From Candidatus Binataceae bacterium (GTDB lineage Bacteria; Desulfobacterota; Binatia; Binatales; Binataceae): a DNA stretch of 33,063 nt. The position numbers were made by a program, and so were the translations under genes. Shown one piece after another: positions 1 through 7,210 of the stretch (its first letter is position 1; each line of letters opens with the position of its first letter). The stretch lies in NCBI GenBank assembly GCA_035294265.1, contig DATGLK010000062.1:1-33063 (forward strand). The letters run 5' to 3'. Under the pieces are notes generated by a model. That model made no database searches and had not been told where the DNA came from. It was given only the letters and a program-made list of their open reading frames with translations.

Positions 1-186
1 GTGGAGTTGCATATCCGGCGGAGCCGGCGGCCAGCTCAGATAACTCACCGGCGGATTTTCCGCTAAAGCCGCAGCGGCAATCTGCCGATGCGCTTGCAGT
101 CCGCCACACAACACAAATCCCCCGATGACGCTGAACAACAAGGCCACGGCACCGGCCGATTTAATCCCCGCACGCTCTTTTGGCAT
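1..186 (-). CDS. Hypothetical protein with N-terminal membrane anchor or signal (5' part only)
   Basis: An open frame runs off the left edge of the window. It starts with ATG at 184-186 on the minus strand and gives 62 codons without a stop. A purine-rich GGGGGAG ribosome site lies about 8 bases upstream of the ATG. The product begins with a short basic segment (MPKERAGIK), followed by a hydrophobic stretch at about residues 11-31 (AGAVALLFSVIGGFVLCGG). It continues into a proline-rich segment with PPVSYLSWPPAPP at about residues 45-57. This arrangement fits a membrane anchor or an uncleaved signal, with the rest of the protein outside the cytoplasm. I do not recognise the family and the C-terminal part is missing. 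The AT-rich region just upstream probably contains its promoter. Confidence 0.55.
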   Translation of the reverse strand, partial: MPKERAGIKSAGAVALLFSVIGGFVLCGGLQAHRQIAAAALAENPPVSYLSWPPAPPDMQLH

Positions 187-224
187 CCTAAAGGTCTCCC
201 CCGGTCCCGCCTTAGCCCTGCGGT

Positions 225-395
225 AGCTAGATATGCTAATCGATTTTATTTATGCTAAATCTAATTACTATCATCTAAATACATCGTTAGAGTTTACTTA
301 TTAATTAAGACTGGCTCACCAAAGTTTTAACAATTGATTATTATTATAATCTGCAATAAATATCAAACATCAGCATTATATCAGTAATATGAGCT
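225..395. promoter_or_regulatory. AT-rich intergenic patch, probable promoter region
   Basis: This stretch is strongly AT-rich compared with the GC-rich genes around it. It contains a perfect TATAAT hexamer at 345-350 on the plus strand, with only a weak -35 partner. It also contains an exact 8-bp direct repeat, TATGCTAA, at 232-239 and 251-258. The position fits a control region for the minus-strand gene starting at 186. A TATAAT can arise by chance in such DNA, so no single promoter is asserted. The rest of 187-888 holds no gene I can support. Confidence 0.35.
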
Positions 396-457
396 TCGAC
401 AAGCCTCGATGCCACCGCGCACCAGTTGGCCGGGCGAACTATCCCCACGCAATTGGC

Positions 458-483
458 GAGGACGGGACGGGAGGACGGGACGG
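458..483. repeat. Perfect 13-bp tandem duplication
   Basis: The unit GAGGACGGGACGG occurs twice head to tail, at 458-470 and 471-483, with no mismatch. It lies in the apparently non-coding stretch between the AT-rich patch and the first dienelactone hydrolase gene. Thirteen is not a multiple of three, so the copy change would shift any reading frame here. That is one reason I do not call the overlapping short open frames genes. Replication slippage is a simple explanation. Confidence 0.8.
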
Positions 484-888
484 AAGGTTTATGAGGGCAT
501 CTTCAGCTGGCGATACCTTAGGAAATGTCTGTGCTGCCGAGATCGCCGCTGGCATAAGCGACGGTGGCAAGGGTTGTGTCTTCTTCGACTACCGAATCGA
601 ACACGATTGCAATCCGGCCGGTCTGACCAGGTGTGACTTTGAGAAAATCACGACCTCGCAGGATTCAACCCTTCGCTCATCTTGCGCCCTTGGCGGCGAA
701 AACGATGGAATTAATCACCGGACACGCCGACAGCGAAAGGAAAGCACGGGCCCCTCGCTGCCGATATCGCGCCACAACCCGGCTTGAGCAGGGTGTTGAA
801 CTGTGCGAAAACCAAAGAGCTTAACCAGCCGCCCAGGCGTATGTCTGGCGCCCGCATCACAAAAACAACGTCGAGGAGATGGTTCGCG

Positions 889-1614
889 ATGGAAATCGTC
901 AAACAGGAGATTGAAATTCCCACTGGCCAGGAGCGGATGTCTTGTCACATCGCGCGCCCGACCAGCGGTGGCCCCTACCCGGCGCTGGTGGTGGTGATGG
1001 AGGTTTTCGGCCTCAATGATAATATCCGCAAGCTGGCCGACCGCTTCGCCAGCGAAGGCTTCGTTACCCTGGCACCCCACTTATACTTTCGCGTGCCCGG
1101 CAAGAACGTGGTCGGCTACAGCGAGATGCCTGAGGCATTCAAACTGGCGGCTTCGCTTAACGACGATCAGGTAGTTGCCGACATGGGTGCCTGCATCAAC
1201 TATCTCAAGACACAAAAGGATGTCGCCCCGAAGGTAGGGGTGGTCGGTTTCTGCATGGGCGGCCGAATCACCTTCCTGACCGCCTGCCGGAACAGCGCAG
1301 TTGACGCAGCCGTCCCCTTTTACGGCGGCGGGATGGTGACGGCTCAAGCCGGACGCAAGGCACCGATCGAGTACGTCAACCAGTTGCGCGCTCCGGTGCT
1401 GGCTTTTTTCGGGGGCAAGGATGCCTTTATCCCGGCCGCCGACGTGGAAAAATTCCGCGTCGAAACCCAGCGCGCCGGCAAGAATGTCGAGGTCGTGCTG
1501 TACCCCGATGCCGACCACGGCTTCATGTGCGACGAGCGTCCCTCCTTCCACCCCACCCATTCCAAGGAGGCGTGGGCGCGAGCGGTGGAATTCTTCAAAC
1601 GCAACCTCAGCTAG
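889..1614 (+). CDS. Dienelactone hydrolase family protein (first of tandem pair)
   Basis: This is a 241-residue alpha/beta hydrolase of the dienelactone hydrolase (carboxymethylenebutenolidase-like) family. Known members hydrolyse the lactone formed after ortho cleavage of (chloro)catechols; the substrate here is unknown. The nucleophile elbow GFCMGG places the catalytic Cys at 122. The triad is completed by Asp178 (FFGGKDAF) and His210 (DADHGF). Glu38 in MEVFG matches the conserved glutamate near the nucleophile in this family. I chose the ATG at 889 over the upstream in-frame GTG/ATG codons for two reasons: GAGGAG at 873-878 is well placed, and the start then matches the N-terminus of the downstream paralogue. 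The protein has no signal peptide and should be cytoplasmic. It lies 69 bases upstream of its paralogue, probably in one transcript. Confidence 0.9.
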   Translation: MEIVKQEIEIPTGQERMSCHIARPTSGGPYPALVVVMEVFGLNDNIRKLADRFASEGFVTLAPHLYFRVPGKNVVGYSEMPEAFKLAASLNDDQVVADMGACINYLKTQKDVAPKVGVVGFCMGGRITFLTACRNSAVDAAVPFYGGGMVTAQAGRKAPIEYVNQLRAPVLAFFGGKDAFIPAADVEKFRVETQRAGKNVEVVLYPDADHGFMCDERPSFHPTHSKEAWARAVEFFKRNLS

Positions 1615-1683
1615 CGGCGTGCTTAAAGCGGCCTGCGTGAAGAGGCCCGGCCGGATGGCCGGCCCGATCCAAGGAGGGCGGTG

Positions 1684-2418
1684 ATGGAAATAGTCGGGCA
1701 GGAAATTCAAATTGCTAGCGGCCAGGAAAAGATGGGCTGTTACCTAGCCCATCCCAAAACTCCAGGCCGCTACCCGGCGGTGGTGGTCACGATGGAGGTG
1801 GTCGGACTGAGCGATGATATCCGGCACACCTCCAATCAGTTCGCCGAGCAGGGCTTTGTCGCGATCGCGCCCAACCTATATTTTCGCATCCCGGGCCCTC
1901 AAACCCTCCCCTACGGCCATCTGCCCGAGGCCCTGAAGCTGGCCGCTACGCTGACTGACGATGGCATCGTGCGCGACATGAGCGCGACGATCGATTTCGT
2001 CAAGGACCATCCATTGTCCAACGGCAAAGTCGGGGTGGTCGGCTTTTGCATGGGCGGACGGATCGCTTTCCTGACCGCCTGCCGTAATTCCACCCTGAAT
2101 GGCGCAATTTCGTTTTACGGCGGCGGCATTTTGCGAGCCGCCCAACCCGGAGCCGCACCTGCGATCGACTACCTGGCTAACTTGCGCGCTCCGATGATCG
2201 CCTTCTTCGCCGGCCAAGACCCTCACATTCCGCTCAGCGACGGCGAGACTATCGGCGCCCGGGCCAAGCAGTTGGGGAAGCAGGTCGAGGTGCGGGTCTA
2301 TCCGGAGGCCGGCCATGGCTTCATGTGCGAAAATCCGGCGCGCGGCGCTTATCACGAAGCTTCCGCCAAAGATGCCTGGCCGCGCATGCTCAGCTTCTTC
2401 CGCCAGCATCTAGGCTAA
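1684..2418 (+). CDS. Dienelactone hydrolase family protein (second of tandem pair)
   Basis: This 244-residue protein aligns end to end with the preceding gene product. They share the MEIV.QEI N-terminus, LYFR.PG, the VGVVGFCMGGRI block and a HGFMC motif. The catalytic set is intact: Cys122, Asp179, His211 and Glu38. A strong AAGGAGG at 1671-1677 favours ATG 1684 over GTG 1681, which would lie too close to it. The two copies have clearly diverged, for example in the cap-region loop around residues 70-80 and in the segment before the catalytic His. This is therefore an old duplication, and different substrates are likely. The role is probably hydrolysis of lactones or esters in aromatic or related catabolism, but neighbours give no pathway proof. 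Confidence 0.9.
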   Translation: MEIVGQEIQIASGQEKMGCYLAHPKTPGRYPAVVVTMEVVGLSDDIRHTSNQFAEQGFVAIAPNLYFRIPGPQTLPYGHLPEALKLAATLTDDGIVRDMSATIDFVKDHPLSNGKVGVVGFCMGGRIAFLTACRNSTLNGAISFYGGGILRAAQPGAAPAIDYLANLRAPMIAFFAGQDPHIPLSDGETIGARAKQLGKQVEVRVYPEAGHGFMCENPARGAYHEASAKDAWPRMLSFFRQHLG

Positions 2419-2574
2419 GCTCGCGCCGACGTTTTGCACCGCGGCAGTGGTGAGCGACGCACCGACATGGCGAGCACGGCCTGAAGGCAAAATATGCCTG
2501 CCGCGATAATTTTTTACGCCGGGGTGCCCATGATGGAGTGAAGTAAACGCCGTGTTCGCCAAACCGATTGCGGG

Positions 2575-2580
2575 TACAAT
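2575..2580 (+). promoter_or_regulatory. Possible -10 element (TACAAT) upstream of the secreted protein gene
   Basis: TACAAT lies 32 bases before the ATG at 2613, inside GGTACAATCGA (2573-2583). The same 11-mer occurs at 7177-7187 before another plus-strand gene. No convincing -35 box is visible at the normal spacing, so this rests on the repeated -10-like sequence and position only. Confidence 0.3.
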
Positions 2581-2612
2581 CGAAGCGGAATATCTCGGCG
2601 GCAGGTGAGACG

Positions 2613-3203
2613 ATGCGAAAAACTACGGGTGGAATCGCGTTTTTGGCGCTGGCAGTCACCTTGGGTTGGCCCGCGCTCACCCGGGCCCAGGAAAATCTTC
2701 TGCTCAACCCCGACCTCAGCCAGGGCAGCGGCAATTCGCCCACCGACTGGGTCGGGCAGAGCTGGCTGCAGGGTCAACCCAACTCCAAGTATCAGGGCAC
2801 GCTCCAATGGCTCTCCCAATCGCAGCCGGCCGAGTTGGAGGTCAGCAATAGCGCGCCAGACGATGCGCGTTGGGTCCAAACCTTACAACTTGACGCCGGA
2901 CTTTACCATTTAACCGCGGAAATCAAGACCGACAACGTGGGCAAAGGCGCGGTCGGCGCCAATATCAGTGTCCTAGAAGGATGGTTCCTATCTCAATCAC
3001 TCACCGGGACCAACGACTGGCAGCCGGTGGGCTTCTATCTCAACGTTCCACCCGGTGGAGCAAACGTAACCTTCGCTTGCCGGCTGGGTTTTTACAGCAA
3101 CCTCAACACTGGCACAGCTTATTGCCGCAACATGAGCGTGTTGCCAGCTACGGCTTCGCCCGACGGTAGCGAGCCGGTCTACCAGTTTCCCGCCGTCCCC
3201 TGA
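2613..3203 (+). CDS. Small secreted protein with carbohydrate-binding-like (jelly-roll) domain
   Basis: This protein has 196 residues. It starts at the ATG preceded by AGGTGAG (2603-2609); the longer frame from 2568 lacks this support and would hide the signal peptide. Residues 1-25 look like a Sec signal: MRKTTGG, a hydrophobic core, then ALTRA before the likely cleavage site. The mature part opens with NLLLNPDLSQG and has W-rich segments (PTDWVGQSWLQ, TNDWQPVGFYLNVP) and GLYHLTAEIKTDNV. This pattern is typical of galactose-binding-like or CBM4/9-type beta-sandwich domains. No catalytic domain follows, and there is no lipobox or cell-wall anchor. Binding to a glycan or envelope component is inference. 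It converges on the response regulator with a 17-base gap. Confidence 0.6.
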   Translation: MRKTTGGIAFLALAVTLGWPALTRAQENLLLNPDLSQGSGNSPTDWVGQSWLQGQPNSKYQGTLQWLSQSQPAELEVSNSAPDDARWVQTLQLDAGLYHLTAEIKTDNVGKGAVGANISVLEGWFLSQSLTGTNDWQPVGFYLNVPPGGANVTFACRLGFYSNLNTGTAYCRNMSVLPATASPDGSEPVYQFPAVP

Positions 3204-3220
3204 AACCCGTTCGACGCCAG

Positions 3221-3910
3221 CTAGGCAATGCGCACCAGCTTGTGCTTGAGGGCGTAGCGGACCAGGTCGGCGGTTGAATGCAATCGCAGCTTTTCCGCCA
3301 AGTGAGTGCGGTGGGCCTGGACCGTTTTGGGGCTGATCTGAAGCTTCTGTCCGATCATTTTGGCGGTCGCCCCCTGTGCGATAAGACTCAAAATCTCCTG
3401 CTCGCGGCGAGATAAGGCCTCGCTCCGCCTGCCCGGGGTGGTAGCGGACAAGCGATCGAGAATCGCGGGAGTCACCGCCGGGCTTAGATAACGCTTGCCT
3501 GCCGCTACGGTTTGCAGGGCGCCAAACAATTCACTTGGGGCATCGCTCTTGAGCAGATAGCCAGCTACCTTGACCTCCAGCAGAGCCTGCAGCAAGTACT
3601 CTTCGTCAGCGTATTGGCTGAGAATCAGGATTTTGGTGCGTGGCGTACGCCGGGCGATCCGGTAAGCCGCCTGGAGACCGTTAAGGCCCGGCAGATCGAT
3701 ATCCAGCAGAGCGATGTCCGGTGCCAGCCGCGCGATCAACTCCGATCCTTCCCGAGCATCGCCGCAGTGGGCGAGTATCTTGAAGCCTTGCGAATGGAGC
3801 AAGGCCTGGAGCGATTCGCGAAACAGGCGTTGGTCGTCAACCAGAACCAGGCTAATGCTCTTGCGCGATTCGCTCACCCCGCACCAGTACGCCCCCGAAT
3901 TAGCGGGCAT
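3221..3910 (-). CDS. NarL/FixJ-type LuxR-family response regulator
   Basis: This is a two-component DNA-binding regulator of 229 residues if ATG 3910 is used. An in-frame GTG at 3877, just before the receiver domain, is an alternative, and neither has a strong ribosome site. The receiver domain spans about residues 18-136. It has acidic-pocket DD at 25-26, the phospho-acceptor Asp70 (DIALLDIDLPG), the conserved switch Ser98 and Lys121. A LuxR/GerE helix-turn-helix occupies about residues 165-227 (LSRREQEILSLIAQG, then SPKTVQAHRTHLAEKL). All signalling residues are present, so it should be phosphorylated. No sensor kinase gene lies in the window, so its partner is elsewhere. Target genes cannot be read from the sequence. 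Confidence 0.93.
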   Translation of the reverse strand: MPANSGAYWCGVSESRKSISLVLVDDQRLFRESLQALLHSQGFKILAHCGDAREGSELIARLAPDIALLDIDLPGLNGLQAAYRIARRTPRTKILILSQYADEEYLLQALLEVKVAGYLLKSDAPSELFGALQTVAAGKRYLSPAVTPAILDRLSATTPGRRSEALSRREQEILSLIAQGATAKMIGQKLQISPKTVQAHRTHLAEKLRLHSTADLVRYALKHKLVRIA

Positions 3911-3961
3911 CGGAGGCCGGCGCCCGGTCGGCCAGATGTTGACTTGTCCCCGGACCGCGTG

Positions 3962-3989
3962 ATGTTAGCTCGCGCGGCTCCGGGGTCAA
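3962..3989 (-). promoter_or_regulatory. Candidate sigma-70 promoter of the response regulator gene
   Basis: On the minus strand TTGACC (3984-3989) is followed after 16 bases by TAACAT (3962-3967). This lies about 50 bases upstream of the ATG at 3910. Both hexamers are close to consensus. The element sits in the 149-base gap between the regulator and UPF0182 genes. Confidence 0.45.
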
Positions 3990-4059
3990 CCAGTGGGATT
4001 GTCAGGCGTGATAAAACTGACCGGAGGCAGGTTCAAAAATGCTGACTGGCGCCCTTCGA

Positions 4060-6786
4060 TCAGCGATTGCCCAAGGCCCGCCCTAGGCGCTGCATCTGCG
4101 CGCCAAAGGTGGTCCAATCGCCGTTGCGCAGCGCCTTGAGCGCCGCGTCGTAAGCGGCTGCGGCCTGAGTTGAACTAGCAGCAACCACCGGCGCTGCGGC
4201 TTGGGGCACCGACGGCGGCGGCGCCGCTTCGACTACTGCGGGCAAGGCGGATTGGCCATTTTCGAATAAATCGGCCAAGGTGCGCTCCAGATTGTCGCCC
4301 ATTACGACTCGATCGCTGTATGCGGCGATCACTCGTTGCAATTCGGGCAGTTGGCCGTTTTCGGCGCGTAGGTAAAGCGGCTCGACATAGAGCAGCGAGT
4401 CTTCGATCGGGATCACCAGCAGGTTACCCAGCACCACCCGCGATCCCATCTGATTCCACAGCGAGATTTGCCGGGAGATCTCGGGTGCCTGATTGATGCG
4501 AGCCTGGATCTGGTAAGGCCCGTAGATAAGTTGATCCTTGGAGAACTCATACTCGATCAGATGGCCGTATTCGTCGCCGTCGCAGCGCGCGGCCAACCAT
4601 GAGATCATGTTGTCGCGCCCCTGCGGCACCATCGGCAGCATCAGGATGTACTCCTCGTGGGGCATCCCGGGCAGGCGCATGATGACGTAATAGGGCGACA
4701 TCGGACCAGTGTCTCCGCCGTAATTCTCGCGCGGAAAGCCCCACAGGTCTTCTTTATTGTAGAAGACCTGCGGATCCACCATGTGATAGGTGGAATAGAT
4801 GTCGGCCTGAACCAAGAACATGTCCTCGGGATAACGGATGTGAGCGTGCAGCTCGGCGGGCATCGCCGAGAGCGGGCGAAACAGCCGAGGGAAAATTCGC
4901 TCCCAGGTCCGAATTACTGGATCCTGGGGATCGGCCACATACAACGTGGTTTGGCCGGTGTAAGCGTCGATCACCGCCTTGATAGAATTGCGAATATAGT
5001 TGATACCGTCGGCGTTGCGCTGGGAATAAGGGAAATGATCGCTGGTCGTGTAGCAATCGATGATCCACGACAGACGACCGTCGTGAAGCACTATATATGG
5101 GTCGCGATCCTGGATCAGGAAGGGCGCCAATCGCTGGAGCCGATCCTGGATGTTACGCCGGATCAGGATAGTACTCTGCGGGGTCAAGGTGGTGGTCACC
5201 AGCAGATTGAGATCGTGATAATAGTAACTGAAGAGCAGGCGGCGCCAGAGTCGGTCGATCCTGATACCGGCATCGGCTTGATAATAGCCGAAGACGTTAT
5301 CAGCCCCGCGCGCATAGTCAAACTCGGGCGTGTTCGCCTTCACCACCACGTAATTGCTCGGCTCCTGGCCGAAATAAATCCCCGGCTGCTGGATCGTAAG
5401 GCCGACGTCGGAGATCGCAGGAATATTCTTAAGATAGAACAGCGGTAGACCCTCGCGATCCTTGGCGTTGACTGGGCTCATCACGATTCCGCTGCCATGG
5501 GTGAACTTCAGGTGTTGATTGACCCAGGTCTGGGCGTTATCGGGCAGCAGCGAGGTCGACAGCTCGCGTGCCGCCAACATCACCTCGGAATATCGGTTTT
5601 GAATCTCGTAACGATCAACCGCGACATTGCGAAAATCGTAGTAAAGCCGAATCTCCTGCAATTGCCGGTAGGTCGCCAGCAGCGGGCGAGGATCCCACAA
5701 GCGGATGTTCTTGATGGTCGGAGAATCCTTGCGCAAGCTGGCTGCGGTGAGGATGCCCGTGGTCTTGAAGGGGACCACGTCGATTCCGTCCAGTTTGTAG
5801 GCACGCCGGGTAAGCGCGATATTGTTGATCAAATAGGGACGCTCGATGCGCAGTTCGTCGGGTTTGACCCACAGGCTCTCGATCACCGGCTGGAGCAGGT
5901 TGAGGACCACCGCGGGCACGAACACGACGACGACCGCCATTACCAACCGGCGCGCACCGCGGCTTTGAGCATTGGCCAAGCATAAGCCGGCAGCCAGCAG
6001 TGCTAGCGCCACCAGCAGCCAGTAACCCGGACGCCACAGCACGTCGTCGATATAGCGAAAGCCAAAGACCACGCCATCGCTATGGAAGAGCAGGTCAAAG
6101 CGGGCAAGCCAATAGGACAGCGCGCGCTGAAGGAAGAATATCCCCAACAGGACGGAAAAATGCGCGACCGCCGAGCCGCTGATGCGTGGCGGAGCCTCCT
6201 GAAAATCCAGCGCTCCACGGGCCCAATACACCCCCGCGCTGACCGCCGCGACCAAGACAACCAGAAGCAGAAACAGGTCGCGCAGGTCGTCCAGCCAAGG
6301 CAAGGTAAAGAGATAAAATCCGATGTCCTTATGGAAAGCCGGTTCGGTCCGACCGAAGCGCACTCCATAGATACCCTTGAGATAGACGTCCCAGTTGGCG
6401 GCCTCGCCTGCCGCCACGAAGATGGCCAACAGCAGCGAGACGCCCACAATCAACAGTCGCCAGGGCACCCGATCACCCAGCGAGCGAATCACCTCGGGCA
6501 AGCTGACGCGCGCCAGATCCTCGGGATAGCGCACGATTCGCAACCGCTCGCGCTCGGGCGAGGCGCCGAGCGCGACGCTGGCGCTCAGCCACTGCGCGGC
6601 GGCCGAAATCACGAAGACCGCCACAAAGACCAAGATCTTAGCGACCAGTTCGGTGGTAAAGGCGGCGCGGTAGCCCAGCGAAGAAAACCACAGGAAGTCG
6701 ACCAACACCGAATCGGCCAGACCGAGAACAATCAGTAATACGACAATCGCCGCGGCTAGGGCGAAAAGTAGCACGCGGGGACGCAT
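4060..6786 (-). CDS. UPF0182 family large membrane protein (COG1615)
   Basis: This 908-residue integral membrane protein has no established function. The N-terminal third has about seven hydrophobic segments, starting with RVLLFALAAAIVVLLIVLGL at residues 4-23. Then comes a large, probably extracytoplasmic region with the family's characteristic blocks: PDELRIERPYLINNIALTR, PGIYFGQ, INYIRNSIKAVIDAYTG, HIRYPEDMF, a YHM.DPQVFYN block, and GNLLVIPIEDSLLYVEPLY. The C-terminus ends in a proline/alanine linker and a short helical segment (about the last 35 residues). I place the start at ATG 6786. AAGGGG lies 7 bases upstream, and the longer frame to 6861 would run deep into the upstream gene. It follows the DUF1232-like gene by 10 bases, so the two are very likely co-transcribed. 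Confidence 0.9.
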   Translation of the reverse strand: MRPRVLLFALAAAIVVLLIVLGLADSVLVDFLWFSSLGYRAAFTTELVAKILVFVAVFVISAAAQWLSASVALGASPERERLRIVRYPEDLARVSLPEVIRSLGDRVPWRLLIVGVSLLLAIFVAAGEAANWDVYLKGIYGVRFGRTEPAFHKDIGFYLFTLPWLDDLRDLFLLLVVLVAAVSAGVYWARGALDFQEAPPRISGSAVAHFSVLLGIFFLQRALSYWLARFDLLFHSDGVVFGFRYIDDVLWRPGYWLLVALALLAAGLCLANAQSRGARRLVMAVVVVFVPAVVLNLLQPVIESLWVKPDELRIERPYLINNIALTRRAYKLDGIDVVPFKTTGILTAASLRKDSPTIKNIRLWDPRPLLATYRQLQEIRLYYDFRNVAVDRYEIQNRYSEVMLAARELSTSLLPDNAQTWVNQHLKFTHGSGIVMSPVNAKDREGLPLFYLKNIPAISDVGLTIQQPGIYFGQEPSNYVVVKANTPEFDYARGADNVFGYYQADAGIRIDRLWRRLLFSYYYHDLNLLVTTTLTPQSTILIRRNIQDRLQRLAPFLIQDRDPYIVLHDGRLSWIIDCYTTSDHFPYSQRNADGINYIRNSIKAVIDAYTGQTTLYVADPQDPVIRTWERIFPRLFRPLSAMPAELHAHIRYPEDMFLVQADIYSTYHMVDPQVFYNKEDLWGFPRENYGGDTGPMSPYYVIMRLPGMPHEEYILMLPMVPQGRDNMISWLAARCDGDEYGHLIEYEFSKDQLIYGPYQIQARINQAPEISRQISLWNQMGSRVVLGNLLVIPIEDSLLYVEPLYLRAENGQLPELQRVIAAYSDRVVMGDNLERTLADLFENGQSALPAVVEAAPPPSVPQAAAPVVAASSTQAAAAYDAALKALRNGDWTTFGAQMQRLGRALGNR

Positions 6787-6796
6787 TCGCGGCCCC

Positions 6797-7114
6797 TTAG
6801 CGCCGGGCTGCAATGCGCGCCACATGCTCACGTACCACCTCTGGGGGGCAGAGCCAGACAAACAGCTTGAGGCTTAGAAACACGATCAACAGGAAGTCCA
6901 TCTCTCCCACAATCGGTATCATCTCCAATTCGAGATTGGGTGGCGCCACCGCCATCACCAAACCTATGACCGGCACGAGCTTGATCCATCCCGCCACCCG
7001 CGCATCCCGCATCAGCAGGTAAAACAGCCGCGCGAACTGTGGCAGATAAGCTATCAGCCGCGAAAGCCGCAAGGGATTGAGCAGATGTGGTCTGAAAAGA
7101 TCTCGCAGAGTCAT
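6797..7114 (-). CDS. YkvA/DUF1232-like small membrane protein
   Basis: This is a 105-residue protein. Its central region, LMRDARVAGWIKLVPVIGLVMA followed by PPNLELEMIPIVGEMDFLLIVFLSLKLF, resembles the YkvA/DUF1232 pattern. That pattern is a short amphipathic segment, a membrane segment, then a proline- and acid-containing turn before a second hydrophobic segment. The canonical SPIDLIPD motif is replaced by PPNLELEM, so membership is probable rather than certain. Function is unknown. The gene overlaps nothing and ends 10 bases before the UPF0182 start, which suggests a membrane-associated two-gene unit. No good ribosome site precedes the ATG. Confidence 0.6.
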   Translation of the reverse strand: MTLRDLFRPHLLNPLRLSRLIAYLPQFARLFYLLMRDARVAGWIKLVPVIGLVMAVAPPNLELEMIPIVGEMDFLLIVFLSLKLFVWLCPPEVVREHVARIAARR

Positions 7115-7178
7115 AGGTTTATTGCAACTCTAATCTAGCACTTTATTGCCCCCTGTCCCTATCAGCTAAAATCGCTGG

Positions 7179-7184
7179 TACAAT
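7179..7184 (+). promoter_or_regulatory. Possible -10 element (TACAAT) upstream of the thiamine-diphosphate enzyme gene
   Basis: TACAAT lies 26 bases before ATG 7211, inside the 11-mer GGTACAATCGA, which is also found at 2573-2583. No good -35 box is visible at 16-18 bases upstream. GGAG at 7201-7204 serves as the ribosome site for the gene. Confidence 0.3.
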
Positions 7185-7210
7185 CGAGCCGCCGCGAAAC
7201 GGAGCGAGCC

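Noticed and set aside
389-787. 132-residue open frame downstream of the AT-rich patch
   Set aside because: No ribosome site, no recognisable domain, odd composition rich in Arg, Gly and Ser, overlapping frames in all phases, and a 13-bp tandem duplication inside. It could be a decayed gene but there is no positive evidence.
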